From a virus, in the IMG/VR virus record IMGVR_UViG_3300007538_000133, positions 1 to 27,904 of that record: DNA of 27,904 nt, one strand, 5' to 3'. Below are positions 1-7,159 of this stretch, piece by piece. Positions within the stretch are counted from its first letter, which is position 1. Each line of letters begins with the position of its first letter. A program made the position numbers and the translations under genes. Below the pieces are notes generated by a model that was not told the DNA's origin, searched no databases, and saw nothing but the letters and a program-made list of their open reading frames with translations.

Positions 1-791
1 CGCTCAAGGACCTGCTGCATGATTTCGGTCGGGGCTTCGACGAGGGCTCCAGTAACGGCCGACTGCCCAGTCCGCACGAAGAGGTTCTTGCTGAGCGGGA
101 TATTCAGGCCAAATAGTTTCCCCGTGAGCAGGAGTTTTTCCCCGAGGGTATTGAGCGCGGCCTGCCCGCCAGCGGCAAGAAAAGCATCCATGCGGTCTTT
201 GCCCGCCAACTCTCCGGCGGCGATCTGGTCTTCTTGGCGCTGGATATTCCGACCATAGAAGAATGGGGTGGCTGCGGCCATACCGGCGGAGAAACCGCCT
301 ACGGGACCACCAAATAATGTACCGGCACCGGTGGCAGCAAGGGTAGCCCCCATCTCTGGGAGCGACTGCCCCGCGACCTCGCCAAGGAACGTAAGCCCGC
401 TGCCGAACCCGGTAACGTCCTCCCAACGCGTTGGTGCGGGCATCTGGGTGGCTTCGCGCAGCTGCTCGCCCCGGGCCGACTGCTCCATGCCCGCACCGAA
501 GGTGCTCAGCCAGTCAAACCCGGTCGCCTCGCCCACGTCCCGTGCGGCCGTACCCAAGGCGCTATAGGCGGACGTTTTGCCGACATCAATGCCGCGACCG
601 AGAGCCGTGCCGTCGTCTTCGGGCAGTATGGGCTGACCAAAAGTTTCTTGGCTCTGCTGGTTTAGCTTGGCCCGGTCAGCGTTGACGTACTGCTGCATAA
701 ATGCCCAGTCTTCCGGCGCGGGAGAGTCCCCCCCGTGCTCGAAATTGTACGTCTTACCGGTTTGCGAGTCGGTGTACTGGTAGATACCCAT
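1..791 (-). CDS. Large internal virion (ejection) protein, N-terminal part; C-terminus beyond the window
   Basis: I translated this frame by hand from the ATG at 791 and found no stop down to base 1, so about 263 residues of a longer protein are visible. It begins MGIYQYTDSQTGKTYNF. Residues about 130-170 are rich in Gly, Ala and Leu (SLPEMGATLAATGAGTLFGG), followed by an amphipathic helical stretch, and the visible end reads ALVEAPTEIMQQVLER. Such Gly/Ala membrane-like helices followed by an E-rich, Q-rich helix are common in very long phage virion proteins that are ejected into the host or carry a transglycosylase further on. AAAGG sits 9-10 bases before the start, and 17 bases separate it from the previous stop. 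It is the last visible gene of the internal-protein group. The coding call is strong; the role rests on position and composition, and no catalytic motif is visible in the part shown. Confidence 0.8.
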   Translation of the reverse strand, partial: MGIYQYTDSQTGKTYNFEHGGDSPAPEDWAFMQQYVNADRAKLNQQSQETFGQPILPEDDGTALGRGIDVGKTSAYSALGTAARDVGEATGFDWLSTFGAGMEQSARGEQLREATQMPAPTRWEDVTGFGSGLTFLGEVAGQSLPEMGATLAATGAGTLFGGPVGGFSAGMAAATPFFYGRNIQRQEDQIAAGELAGKDRMDAFLAAGGQAALNTLGEKLLLTGKLFGLNIPLSKNLFVRTGQSAVTGALVEAPTEIMQQVLE

Positions 792-808
792 TATTCGCGG
801 CCTTTGGT

Positions 809-2851
809 TTAGGGAGCTGTCGGTGACTTGATGGTGCTAGGCACATCCGATAATGCCGGAGCCGCCCCCATACCGCTAGCCCTAAGTTGGCTTCGCACCG
901 CAGCAATCTCACCGTCTAGGGCACTTGCGCGTGCAAGCTGGTTGGCGTCGATGGGCATGCCCGGCATAGGGTTCAGCTCCCCACGCTGCGCCACGAGGTC
1001 GTCAAGGTACGAGATCATGTTTGCAATCGTGGGTGGCTTGGTGCCCCCGCCGCCACCTGCCTTACGAGCTGCGAGCGCCTGCCGTGCCATCTTGGCTTCC
1101 TCAAAGTTCTTCTTGGCCTGCTGGAAGTCTGCCGTTGCCGCCAGCCCAGCCTCACCGATAGCCCCTCCCATGGTGGGTTGCCGTGAAGCCATTAGGGCCA
1201 TACCGAACTTGGCCAGAGACAGCCACTTGTCTTGCTCGAGAGATTTTTCGAGGTCCGACATAACGGCCTTACCAGACCCGCCAAGCGCGGAGCCCCCGCC
1301 ACCGCCACCACCGCCACCAGCACCAGCACCGCCACCAGCACCGCCACCGCCACCGCCACCCGAGGGGGCAGTCGGCGGCATAAGGGACTCAATCCCGGTA
1401 CTCGGGACCTTCAATGGCGTGCCCGTGTCCATACCTCCAAGGTTGCTGGAGGCCTGCATGACGTCCTCTTCGGACGCAAACGGGTTGAGCATTGCTGCCG
1501 TACTTCCGAGGTCTTCCCCGATAATATCTACCAAGCTCCGGCCGGGGCTTTCGGGTTCCGGTCGGGCCCGACGGGCCTGCGAGGTTCTAGCGACCTCCGC
1601 CCATACGGCGTCTGGGTCGGCGGCTCCGGAGTAATCTGCGACCGCTGCAAGCCCCGACGGAGCTGTAGGCATTCCTGTGGTATTCAGAAGGTCCTCCATG
1701 TTGCCGCGTGCCTGCCCCAGCATGTCGCCGGTGGGGGTATCTCCCGCACCTTGGGCCATAGCGTCTTGGCGCTTCCGCAACGCGTCTTGGGGAGCGCGGC
1801 GGGCTTGCGAGGTCCTAGCGACCTCTGACCATACGGCGTCGAGGTCTGCTGCGCCCGGCGGAGCTGCAGGTGCCCCCGTAGTCCCCAGAAGGTCCTCCAT
1901 GTTGCCGCGTGCCTGCCCCAGCATGTCGCCGGTGGGGGTATCTCCCGCACCTAGGGCCATAGCTTCCTGACGCTTCCGTGCTTCCTCCGCGATGAAATCG
2001 TCGATGGTTGCCGGAGGCCGGAAGGGCGTTGGCTCTGAGCCAATCTCGGGCATCATCTCTACGGGCGGGGCGCTCGGCCGAAGGCTAGGCAGCGCGATTG
2101 GGGCGTCGGCCAGCGAGGCCGCTCCAAGGCGGGGTGGGGTGTCTTGGCCCGGACCCGACGGCATCCCGGTCCCGGGCAGGCCCGGCAGGCTTGGGGGCAT
2201 TTGACCGAGGCGGTACCGCGTATCGAGCTCGCTCTGGGAGGGCATAATGAACCCCGGCCGATCCGGATTCTCGCCATCGTAGCTCGGGTTCACGCCCGGA
2301 AGGGCAGTTATCTCGTCGAGGAATTGGTCGCGGGTCACTGGCCCTCGGGGCCCCCGGTCCTGATTAGACAGGCGGCGCTCTTCGGCGGTCCGCTGCTCAT
2401 CGGTTAGCGCTGCCCACAGCTGCGCAGGACGCATCCCCGCACGTTGGGCCATGAGCTGTACCGCCGGATCGCGTAGGTAGCTAACCGGCGGGGACGGGTA
2501 GCTGCTCAGGCTAGCGCCTTCTTGTGCCTTGATCACGCCACCCCCCGCCATCGCCTGCACCGGAGCCTGCCCGGTGTTCTGGCCTGCGTTGGTCTGGGGA
2601 GCCATAGCCTGCATCATACCGGCAAGGCCTTGCTGGGGCACGCCTGCGGCCGCCACGGCGTCTTGGGCTACCGTGGTCTGGTTCTGCTGGGCTTGACCCT
2701 GCATGGCGCTGGATTCCATACGCTTGCGTCGCTGCAGCTCGCCAAGGACGAGGTACTGGGGCACATTCCCGCTGGGCATCTGCATCTCTTTGGCGAGCTG
2801 CTGCTGGGAGAAGTCTTTGAGCTGCTCTTGCAGCTGGACCAGATTCATCAT
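809..2851 (-). CDS. Low-complexity internal virion protein, 680 aa
   Basis: Probable virion component of the internal-protein group; no enzymatic motif is seen. The first 45 residues form a Gln-rich helix (LQEQLKDFSQQQLAKEMQ) ending in PQYLVLGELQRR, a start I recognise from other aquatic phage virion proteins. A Gln/Met/Ala-rich linker follows, with MAGGGVIKAQEG at 101-112, then a long Pro/Gly/Asp-rich middle containing a tandem duplication (units of about 63 and 72 residues around TPTGDMLGQARGNMEDLL), then a run of about 30 mostly glycines, and finally a helical Ala/Lys/Gln-rich C-terminus. The start overlaps the previous stop as ATGA, so translation is probably coupled. It could be an ejection protein or a structural spacer; the sequence does not decide between them. 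Confidence 0.85.
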   Translation of the reverse strand: MMNLVQLQEQLKDFSQQQLAKEMQMPSGNVPQYLVLGELQRRKRMESSAMQGQAQQNQTTVAQDAVAAAGVPQQGLAGMMQAMAPQTNAGQNTGQAPVQAMAGGGVIKAQEGASLSSYPSPPVSYLRDPAVQLMAQRAGMRPAQLWAALTDEQRTAEERRLSNQDRGPRGPVTRDQFLDEITALPGVNPSYDGENPDRPGFIMPSQSELDTRYRLGQMPPSLPGLPGTGMPSGPGQDTPPRLGAASLADAPIALPSLRPSAPPVEMMPEIGSEPTPFRPPATIDDFIAEEARKRQEAMALGAGDTPTGDMLGQARGNMEDLLGTTGAPAAPPGAADLDAVWSEVARTSQARRAPQDALRKRQDAMAQGAGDTPTGDMLGQARGNMEDLLNTTGMPTAPSGLAAVADYSGAADPDAVWAEVARTSQARRARPEPESPGRSLVDIIGEDLGSTAAMLNPFASEEDVMQASSNLGGMDTGTPLKVPSTGIESLMPPTAPSGGGGGGGAGGGAGAGGGGGGGGGSALGGSGKAVMSDLEKSLEQDKWLSLAKFGMALMASRQPTMGGAIGEAGLAATADFQQAKKNFEEAKMARQALAARKAGGGGGTKPPTIANMISYLDDLVAQRGELNPMPGMPIDANQLARASALDGEIAAVRSQLRASGMGAAPALSDVPSTIKSPTAP
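1293..1360 (-). repeat. Poly-glycine codon microsatellite (GGC/GGT)
   Basis: A 68-base tract of alternating GGC and GGT codons, with some GCT, on the coding strand. It encodes most of the glycine run of the 680-residue protein. The coding strand has many GG doublets at 3-base spacing, which makes slippage and two-tier G-quadruplex formation possible. Confidence 0.8.
1570..1978 (-). repeat. Tandem internal duplication within the 680-aa gene
   Basis: Two diverged copies of a 190-215 base unit lie side by side. A 66-base core is identical at 1686-1751 and 1887-1952. A second conserved block (VARTSQARRA) lies near 1570-1600 and 1800-1830. The offset changes from 201 to 228 bases because one copy carries nine extra residues (LAAVADYSG). 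The identical core suggests recent duplication or conversion. Confidence 0.85.
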
Positions 2852-4461
2852 GCGGTAAGACCCCTATAAAGGCCGACAGCGCCAAGACCCGCACCGAGCG
2901 CCTGCTGCAGTGGGTTGTACGGAGCCATCGTAGTAGACGTTGTGTTCGGTGTAACCGGCACGCCGCGCATGATACCTGACAGTGCGTTGAGCTGCTGCAT
3001 CGGATAGTCGCGCTGCGCGATGAAGTCTTGGTATGCGGTGTCGAGCCCTTGCTGCTGCCGGGCCTCTTGCTGCTGACCAATCGTGTCGAGCAACTGAGCC
3101 GCTTGGATATCTCCGGCACGGGCCATCTCGCCCAGAGCCGCCAGCTGGTTGGCCTGCTCACTGCTGAACCCAAGGGCCGCGAGCGATTGGTCACGAGCAC
3201 GGGCGTTTTCGTCCGCTTGCGAGGACTCTACACGCGCCCGCTCGGCGGCGTTGGCGGCCTGAACCCGTGCGGCTTCGTCCACGGTGATGCCTTGTACTCG
3301 GGCCATCTCCGCCGCTTGGGCCTGCTGCACACGGGCGGCCTCGTCGATGCTGATACCCTGCACTCGGGCAAGTTCCGCTGCCTGCGACTGCTGGATACGG
3401 GCAAACTCGTCGGCGGACAGCCCCTGAATGCGAGACAGCTCCGCCGCTTGGGCTTGCTGCACGCGCGCCGCCTCGTCGATACCGACGCCTTGGGTCCGGG
3501 CCAGCTCTGCGGCTTGGGCCTGCTGCACGCGAGACGCCTCGTCTACGCCGATACCTTGCACACGGGCAAGCTCGGCCGCTTGGGCCTGCTGCACGCGGGA
3601 GGCTTCTTCGATGCTGATACCTTGGGTGCGCGCGATCTCGGCCGCTTGCGACTGGCGCTGCGCTTGCTGCGCCGCACGGTCCGCCTCGAACTGCGTGGCG
3701 GCTTTCCCATAGGCCGCCTGCGACCCTTCGGCCTGAATGCGCGCCATCCGGTCGAGCATCTCAGACTCTGCAATTCCCTCTTGCACCGCAGCGCGCGACC
3801 CGCCGAACGCCCCGGCTTGAACTGCGTCCGCAGACCGACCGGCTATGGAGCGGTCATAGTCCTTCTGGGCCTGCTTCTTCTGGACGTCCACCACATTCTG
3901 CATGTAGGGGTCCATGTACTGCTGAACCTCTTGCGAGGAGAACTGCCGCTCCGGCCCATAATTGAAGGTCTGCGCACTGCCCGCTTGAAAGTTGGCATAG
4001 GGGTCGTCTTGCGTTTGGGCAAACCCGGCGTAGGGGTTAGCTTGCCCTTGCTGGAAGCCAGCATAGGGGTCGAACTGCGCAGCAGCAAACCCGGCATAGG
4101 GATTAGCTTGCCCCTGCTGGAAGCCCATGTAGGGATTTACGCCGGTCATCTGGAATTGCGAGGGGCCAAACTGATACGGCTGCACGTTGGCCATCTGCTG
4201 CCCGGCAGACATATTTTGAGCCGTAGTGCCCATGGCTGCGCCTAGCCCCGGAATGCCTTGCCCCGCCACTTGGCGAGTTAGGTCATAGGCCGCTCCGGTA
4301 TCTGCAGACACATCCGCAAGCCGCTGCCCTCCGTAAGGCGTGTACGGAGCCAAGGACTGCCCTTCCGCCCGGTCCATAAGGCGGATGGCGTAGGGTTCGT
4401 AGTAATCGGGCAGGTTGGTCTGTGTGACCGTCTGCTCTGTAGGCGCGCTGCCCTTACCCAT
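2848..4461 (-). CDS. Helical-repeat internal virion protein, 537 aa
   Basis: Probable internal or ejection protein with two repeat arrays. Residues 109-163 hold five 11-residue units of the type NPYAGFQQGQA. Residues 272-403 hold six 22-residue units of the type QAAELARVQGIxxDEAARVQ, predicted as continuous Ala/Gln/Glu/Arg helix, likely a coiled rod. Between them, residues 165-270 are helical and include VQAGAFGGSRAAVQEG, a segment common in aquatic phage virion proteins. The C-terminus is helical and ends in a small Gly/Leu segment. The start overlaps the stop of the GNAT-like gene by 8 bases (ATGGGTAA), and its own stop overlaps the start of the next gene. Coding status is certain; function is inferred from position and composition. 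Confidence 0.88.
   Translation of the reverse strand: MGKGSAPTEQTVTQTNLPDYYEPYAIRLMDRAEGQSLAPYTPYGGQRLADVSADTGAAYDLTRQVAGQGIPGLGAAMGTTAQNMSAGQQMANVQPYQFGPSQFQMTGVNPYMGFQQGQANPYAGFAAAQFDPYAGFQQGQANPYAGFAQTQDDPYANFQAGSAQTFNYGPERQFSSQEVQQYMDPYMQNVVDVQKKQAQKDYDRSIAGRSADAVQAGAFGGSRAAVQEGIAESEMLDRMARIQAEGSQAAYGKAATQFEADRAAQQAQRQSQAAEIARTQGISIEEASRVQQAQAAELARVQGIGVDEASRVQQAQAAELARTQGVGIDEAARVQQAQAAELSRIQGLSADEFARIQQSQAAELARVQGISIDEAARVQQAQAAEMARVQGITVDEAARVQAANAAERARVESSQADENARARDQSLAALGFSSEQANQLAALGEMARAGDIQAAQLLDTIGQQQEARQQQGLDTAYQDFIAQRDYPMQQLNALSGIMRGVPVTPNTTSTTMAPYNPLQQALGAGLGAVGLYRGLTA
3253..3648 (-). repeat. Six tandem 66-bp (22-residue) helical repeats
   Basis: Six in-frame units encode residues 272-403 of the 537-residue protein. 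Consensus QAAELARVQGISIDEAARVQ plus QA. Differences are mostly conservative (I/V, S/A, T/V), so the period is maintained at protein level while the DNA has diverged. Confidence 0.9.
3973..4137 (-). repeat. Five tandem 33-bp (11-residue) NPYAGF repeats
   Basis: Five in-frame units cover residues 109-163 of the 537-residue protein: NPYMGFQQGQA, NPYAGFAAAQF, DPYAGFQQGQA, NPYAGFAQTQD and DPYANFQAGSA. The aromatic residues at fixed spacing suggest a repeating binding or packing surface. Confidence 0.9.
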
Positions 4462-4897
4462 TCTTTAGCTCCATCTTGTACGCGATATAGTCTGGTTTCC
4501 ACCCGTACCGCTCTAGCCAACGACCCCATGCCTTGCGGCCATAACCCTCAAGGTGCGTACACCCATTGCCCGCCGCAAACTGCTCGATAGTCGCCTGCGC
4601 CAGTGGTAGCCACTCTCTCATGCGGCGGCCGCCGATCCAGTCGAGTGCCATCGCACGGCACCCCGGGTATTCGATAATTCGCGTGGTGATAGCCGCGACA
4701 GGCTTAGTCCCGTCAACTACAAGCCACAAGACCAGCATCCCAGACTCTATGTTCTGTTTAACGTCGGCGGCCTCGAATTTGCTGCCTGCAGTCTGTATTG
4801 CCGGGGTGAGGAGGGCTTCGACGTCGGGCCACACGATATCCAAAACCTGCAGAGGTACGCACCCGAAGCTCAGTGCTTGGTGTTGCGTATCCCTCAT
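4454..4897 (-). CDS. GNAT-fold acetyltransferase-like virion protein, 147 aa
   Basis: The protein resembles the GNAT-like proteins often found among the internal virion genes of podophages (T7 gp13 sits in a comparable place). Visible hallmarks are a central strand pair (MLVLWLVVDGTKPVAAITTR), followed by MREWLPLAQATIEQFAAGNGC and the C-terminal block HLEGYGRKAWGRWLERYGWK. The last corresponds to the segment near the acetyl-CoA pyrophosphate loop and the final helix of the family. A canonical Q/RxxGxG/A loop is not clear, so acetyl-CoA binding may be lost and the role may be structural. The start overlaps the previous stop (ATGA) and the stop overlaps the next start by 8 bases, which places it firmly inside the internal-protein operon. 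Any substrate is unknown. Confidence 0.75.
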   Translation of the reverse strand: MRDTQHQALSFGCVPLQVLDIVWPDVEALLTPAIQTAGSKFEAADVKQNIESGMLVLWLVVDGTKPVAAITTRIIEYPGCRAMALDWIGGRRMREWLPLAQATIEQFAAGNGCTHLEGYGRKAWGRWLERYGWKPDYIAYKMELKNG

Positions 4898-6126
4898 GCC
4901 GGTAGCAACCCACCAGCGGCAACCTGTTTAGGCTGCTCGCGCATGCCTGTTCGGGTCTGCCTGACACGGCCCATCATGTTCTCCAACTCTGCGGCCCCCG
5001 CATCCGTGGAGCCATTACCCAGCCCGCTGACGACGTCCGCCGGGACGATAAACTCGCCGTCGCTGAGCAACACGTCTGAAGAGCCGTCATCCATGGCGGC
5101 AGGCACGAGATCGTCCATCCCATCCCCGGGCCCCTTGATCTGCCCTTCCATGTCGCCGCCGGGCACTCGCCCGCTCTGCACGTCGTCCACCACCTTACGG
5201 AGCGCATCTTCGCCGAAGGTCTGCACGAACTGGGCCAACACCGTCGCAGCCGTCTCTTCAGGCAGCTCGCTCCGGATAGCCTTGATCGTCATAGACACGA
5301 GCTCTCGCTCGTTCATCTGGGGCGCTTGCGGCGCTGCGCTTGGGAACATCGCGTCGCCCTGTGGCATGTCCGCGAGCCCTCCGGCCGCCATACGCACAAG
5401 GCCGCCTCCGGCATACCGCGAGCGCGTCGGGTATGGGTCGAAGTATAGCTGCTCCCCGTCGCGGCCGGGGCGGTAGCTTGAGGCCGGAGTGTACTGCTGG
5501 CGGGTGGCGGGGTCCGCTTGCGGGAAGTCCCGCTTCTCTTTCTCTTTCATCTCTGGGGCGTAGAGGCCGGGGGCCAGCATCGACGGGGCCAAGGCTGCAC
5601 CCATACCCGCACCGGTCATAGCTCCCCGCTGGAAGCCGTACTTGGCCACATCTCCAAACGGAACTTGCCCTGCACCGGACCCCATCTGCCCAAACCGCTC
5701 TCCAAAAGTAGCGCCGGTAATGCCGGGAGCGGGCGGGATAGCCCCCATACCCGAACCGCCGGGTAGCATGCGGCCGAGGAAACCACCGGCTCCTTGGGCA
5801 GCACCCTGTGCGGTCCCCTGCGCAGCCGCTTGGGCTACGGTCTGCCCAGCGTTTGCGGCGGCCGTGGTGGCGGCAGTGGCAGGAGTTCCTGCAGCGGCTC
5901 CCAGCGCGCTGCCCGACGCTCCGCCCATCAGGCTGCCCATCGCGGCCCCTCCAAGTCCCCCAAGCAAACCCGCTTGCAGGCCTTTTCCGAGGTCTCCGGT
6001 CTGCACCGCCGTCCCCAGCCCGGACCCGATAGCCCCAGCGATGAGGGGGCTAGCGAGCAGTCCGGTCCCCAAAAGTCCCGCTCCCGCAGCGGTTGACCCT
6101 AGAAAGCTGAGAATGAGCGGTAGCAT
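4894..6126 (-). CDS. Gly/Ala-rich internal virion protein with glycine-zipper N-terminus, 410 aa
   Basis: Start chosen at the ATG at 6126 because GGGGA lies 5 bases upstream; the in-frame TTG four codons earlier overlaps that site. Residues 1-80 are hydrophobic and Gly/Ala-rich with GxxxG spacing (LLGTGLLASPLIAGAIGSG), a pattern of membrane-inserting helices. Residues 80-125 are Ala/Gln/Gly low complexity. A motif YAGGGLVRMAAGGL lies near 238-251. The C-terminal 130 residues include a helical acidic region and VLLSDGEFIVPADVVSGLG, a block I recognise from other aquatic phage virion proteins. The protein ends VAAGGLLPA. It is first in the internal-protein group and follows a possible promoter. 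A role in penetrating the host membrane during ejection is an inference. Confidence 0.82.
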   Translation of the reverse strand: MLPLILSFLGSTAAGAGLLGTGLLASPLIAGAIGSGLGTAVQTGDLGKGLQAGLLGGLGGAAMGSLMGGASGSALGAAAGTPATAATTAAANAGQTVAQAAAQGTAQGAAQGAGGFLGRMLPGGSGMGAIPPAPGITGATFGERFGQMGSGAGQVPFGDVAKYGFQRGAMTGAGMGAALAPSMLAPGLYAPEMKEKEKRDFPQADPATRQQYTPASSYRPGRDGEQLYFDPYPTRSRYAGGGLVRMAAGGLADMPQGDAMFPSAAPQAPQMNERELVSMTIKAIRSELPEETAATVLAQFVQTFGEDALRKVVDDVQSGRVPGGDMEGQIKGPGDGMDDLVPAAMDDGSSDVLLSDGEFIVPADVVSGLGNGSTDAGAAELENMMGRVRQTRTGMREQPKQVAAGGLLPA

Positions 6127-6156
6127 GGGCGTCCCCAATTTGTGACACTAAGTTGG

Positions 6157-6190
6157 CGTGCATTTTAGCACGGTTGATTCTGTTTGTAAC
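6157..6190 (-). promoter_or_regulatory. Candidate sigma70-type promoter with overlapping dyad
   Basis: On the minus strand GTTACA (6190-6185, 4/6 match to TTGACA) is followed after 17 bases by TAAAAT (6167-6162, 5/6 match to TATAAT). The -10 element is the loop of an inverted repeat CGTGC/GCACG at 6157-6172, which could be an operator or a small hairpin. It sits in the 66-base gap before the internal virion genes. This is a pattern match only. Confidence 0.35.
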
Positions 6191-6192
6191 CC

Positions 6193-6408
6193 CTAGCCAC
6201 ATGCAGCATCCAGAGCGGCAATCAGCGCCGCTCCGGTAATGACTGCCCGATCATCGGGGCTAACGAGGAGAGTATCGGCATGGGCGTCTCGATACCGGAT
6301 GGTTCCGTCGCAGATCGCGTTACTGTTTATTCCGAGTGCGCAAGAACTCACGAGCAGCATCGAGGTCATTGATGTCCACCGCACTAATCCGTTTGCTCGT
6401 ATCGACAT
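6193..6408 (-). CDS. Outer-membrane lipoprotein spanin (o-spanin), about 71 aa
   Basis: The frame encodes a likely lipoprotein: a basic N-terminus (MSIRANGLVRW), a short hydrophobic segment, and a lipobox-like LLVSSC whose Cys would be lipidated, then a short periplasmic part ending LDAACG. Three Cys follow the signal region in all. It begins inside the inner-spanin gene in a different frame and runs past its end, the usual Rz/Rz1 arrangement. The start at 6408 has AGAGGA three to four bases upstream; an alternative ATG at 6369 would leave a signal peptide of only about nine residues. The o-spanin would fuse the outer to the inner membrane with its partner at lysis. The assignment rests on architecture, because spanins have little sequence conservation. 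Confidence 0.72.
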   Translation of the reverse strand: MSIRANGLVRWTSMTSMLLVSSCALGINSNAICDGTIRYRDAHADTLLVSPDDRAVITGAALIAALDAACG

Positions 6409-6532
6409 AGTCCTCTGCCTTTTCGAGGTTGGCGTCAATTTGCGCCGATTTTCTGCCACCAAACCAGCTTGCCACCAGTAGGGCGATGCCAACGCCGAGC
6501 GCGGCGGCCCATACCTTTAGGCGGGCGATCAT
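6320..6532 (-). CDS. Inner-membrane spanin (i-spanin), 70 aa
   Basis: A short protein with one N-terminal transmembrane helix (about residues 5-24, VWAAALGVGIALLVASWF) followed by a charged helical periplasmic part of about 45 residues. This topology, directly after an endolysin gene and overlapped by a lipoprotein gene, is that of an i-spanin, which complexes with the o-spanin across the periplasm and disrupts the outer membrane. The start overlaps the endolysin stop as ATGA, so expression is probably coupled. The periplasmic domain is short compared with lambda Rz. Confidence in the reading frame is good; the function follows from context. Confidence 0.75.
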   Translation of the reverse strand: MIARLKVWAAALGVGIALLVASWFGGRKSAQIDANLEKAEDYVDTSKRISAVDINDLDAAREFLRTRNKQ

Positions 6533-7158
6533 CTGTCGCCCCCGGCCCACTTGCGTAGGCGCTCGCGCATGACCCATGCGGCGGCGAGGATCACGATACC
6601 GGCAAACGCCAGCGCGACGATCTGGGCAGTACCATCGAGGGCTCCGACGGCGGCCAGACCTGCGCCCACACCGGACGTGATCTGGATAGCTGAGGCCTGC
6701 ACTGTGCTTGACTGCGCGGGGGTGGCTCTCGGTACTGGGGCCCGGCGGACGGCCAGCAAGCGGCTGAAGGAGTACGGGGAGATTGAGACCGCATTGCCTT
6801 GGTTGCCACCCAACACCAGAATCCCCCGCTCGTCCTTGCCTGCATAGAACCCCACGTGCCCGGTAGCAGCATGCGGAGAGCCGCGCCAGAAGACGAGGAT
6901 ATCGCCGACTTCGGCATCGGCGATGCTGACCTCTTCGCCCCACGTCAGGTACGAGCGGGCGTTTAGCTGGCCCGTATGAGGCAAGCCGACCTGCGCGAGC
7001 ACCGCGCCGACAAACGACGCGCACCATGGGGTCTCATCATCCTTCACCCAGCTGTGGCCGACGGCCGCCGCAAACCCCACAATGGTCTCGTTGTTCCGCG
7101 CGCCCGGGTATTCCTTCAACCCGAGGTACGTAGTCGCCACTTCATAGACCGCGTTCAT
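6529..7158 (-). CDS. Endolysin, NlpC/P60-like cysteine peptidase (TIGR02594 type) with C-terminal membrane segment, 209 aa
   Basis: Residues 1-140 match the TIGR02594 family of CHAP/NlpC-like peptidoglycan hydrolases. Visible catalytic motifs are TPWCASFVG (nucleophile Cys46), TGHVGFYAG (His101) and LGGNQGNAVSI (Asn119 as the probable third residue). It would cleave peptide bonds in the cell-wall stem peptides. After a Pro/Ala/Ser linker (about 141-156) come a moderately hydrophobic stretch (158-174) and a convincing membrane helix (about 178-197, IVALAFAGIVILAAAW), then a basic tail. The ATG at 7158 was chosen over an in-frame upstream extension because that extension overlaps the neighbouring gene in another frame, and AAGGGTGG precedes this ATG. 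The neighbours are a coiled-coil membrane protein upstream and spanins downstream. The C-terminal helix is unusual for a soluble endolysin and may hold the enzyme at the membrane. Confidence 0.88.
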   Translation of the reverse strand: MNAVYEVATTYLGLKEYPGARNNETIVGFAAAVGHSWVKDDETPWCASFVGAVLAQVGLPHTGQLNARSYLTWGEEVSIADAEVGDILVFWRGSPHAATGHVGFYAGKDERGILVLGGNQGNAVSISPYSFSRLLAVRRAPVPRATPAQSSTVQASAIQITSGVGAGLAAVGALDGTAQIVALAFAGIVILAAAWVMRERLRKWAGGDR

Positions 7159-7159
7159 G

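Noticed and set aside
3028-4245. 405-codon open frame on the plus strand
   Set aside because: It lies opposite the repeat-rich 537-residue gene; its Leu/Arg/His/Gly composition is that of an antisense shadow in GC-rich DNA, and it has no credible ribosome site or operon context.
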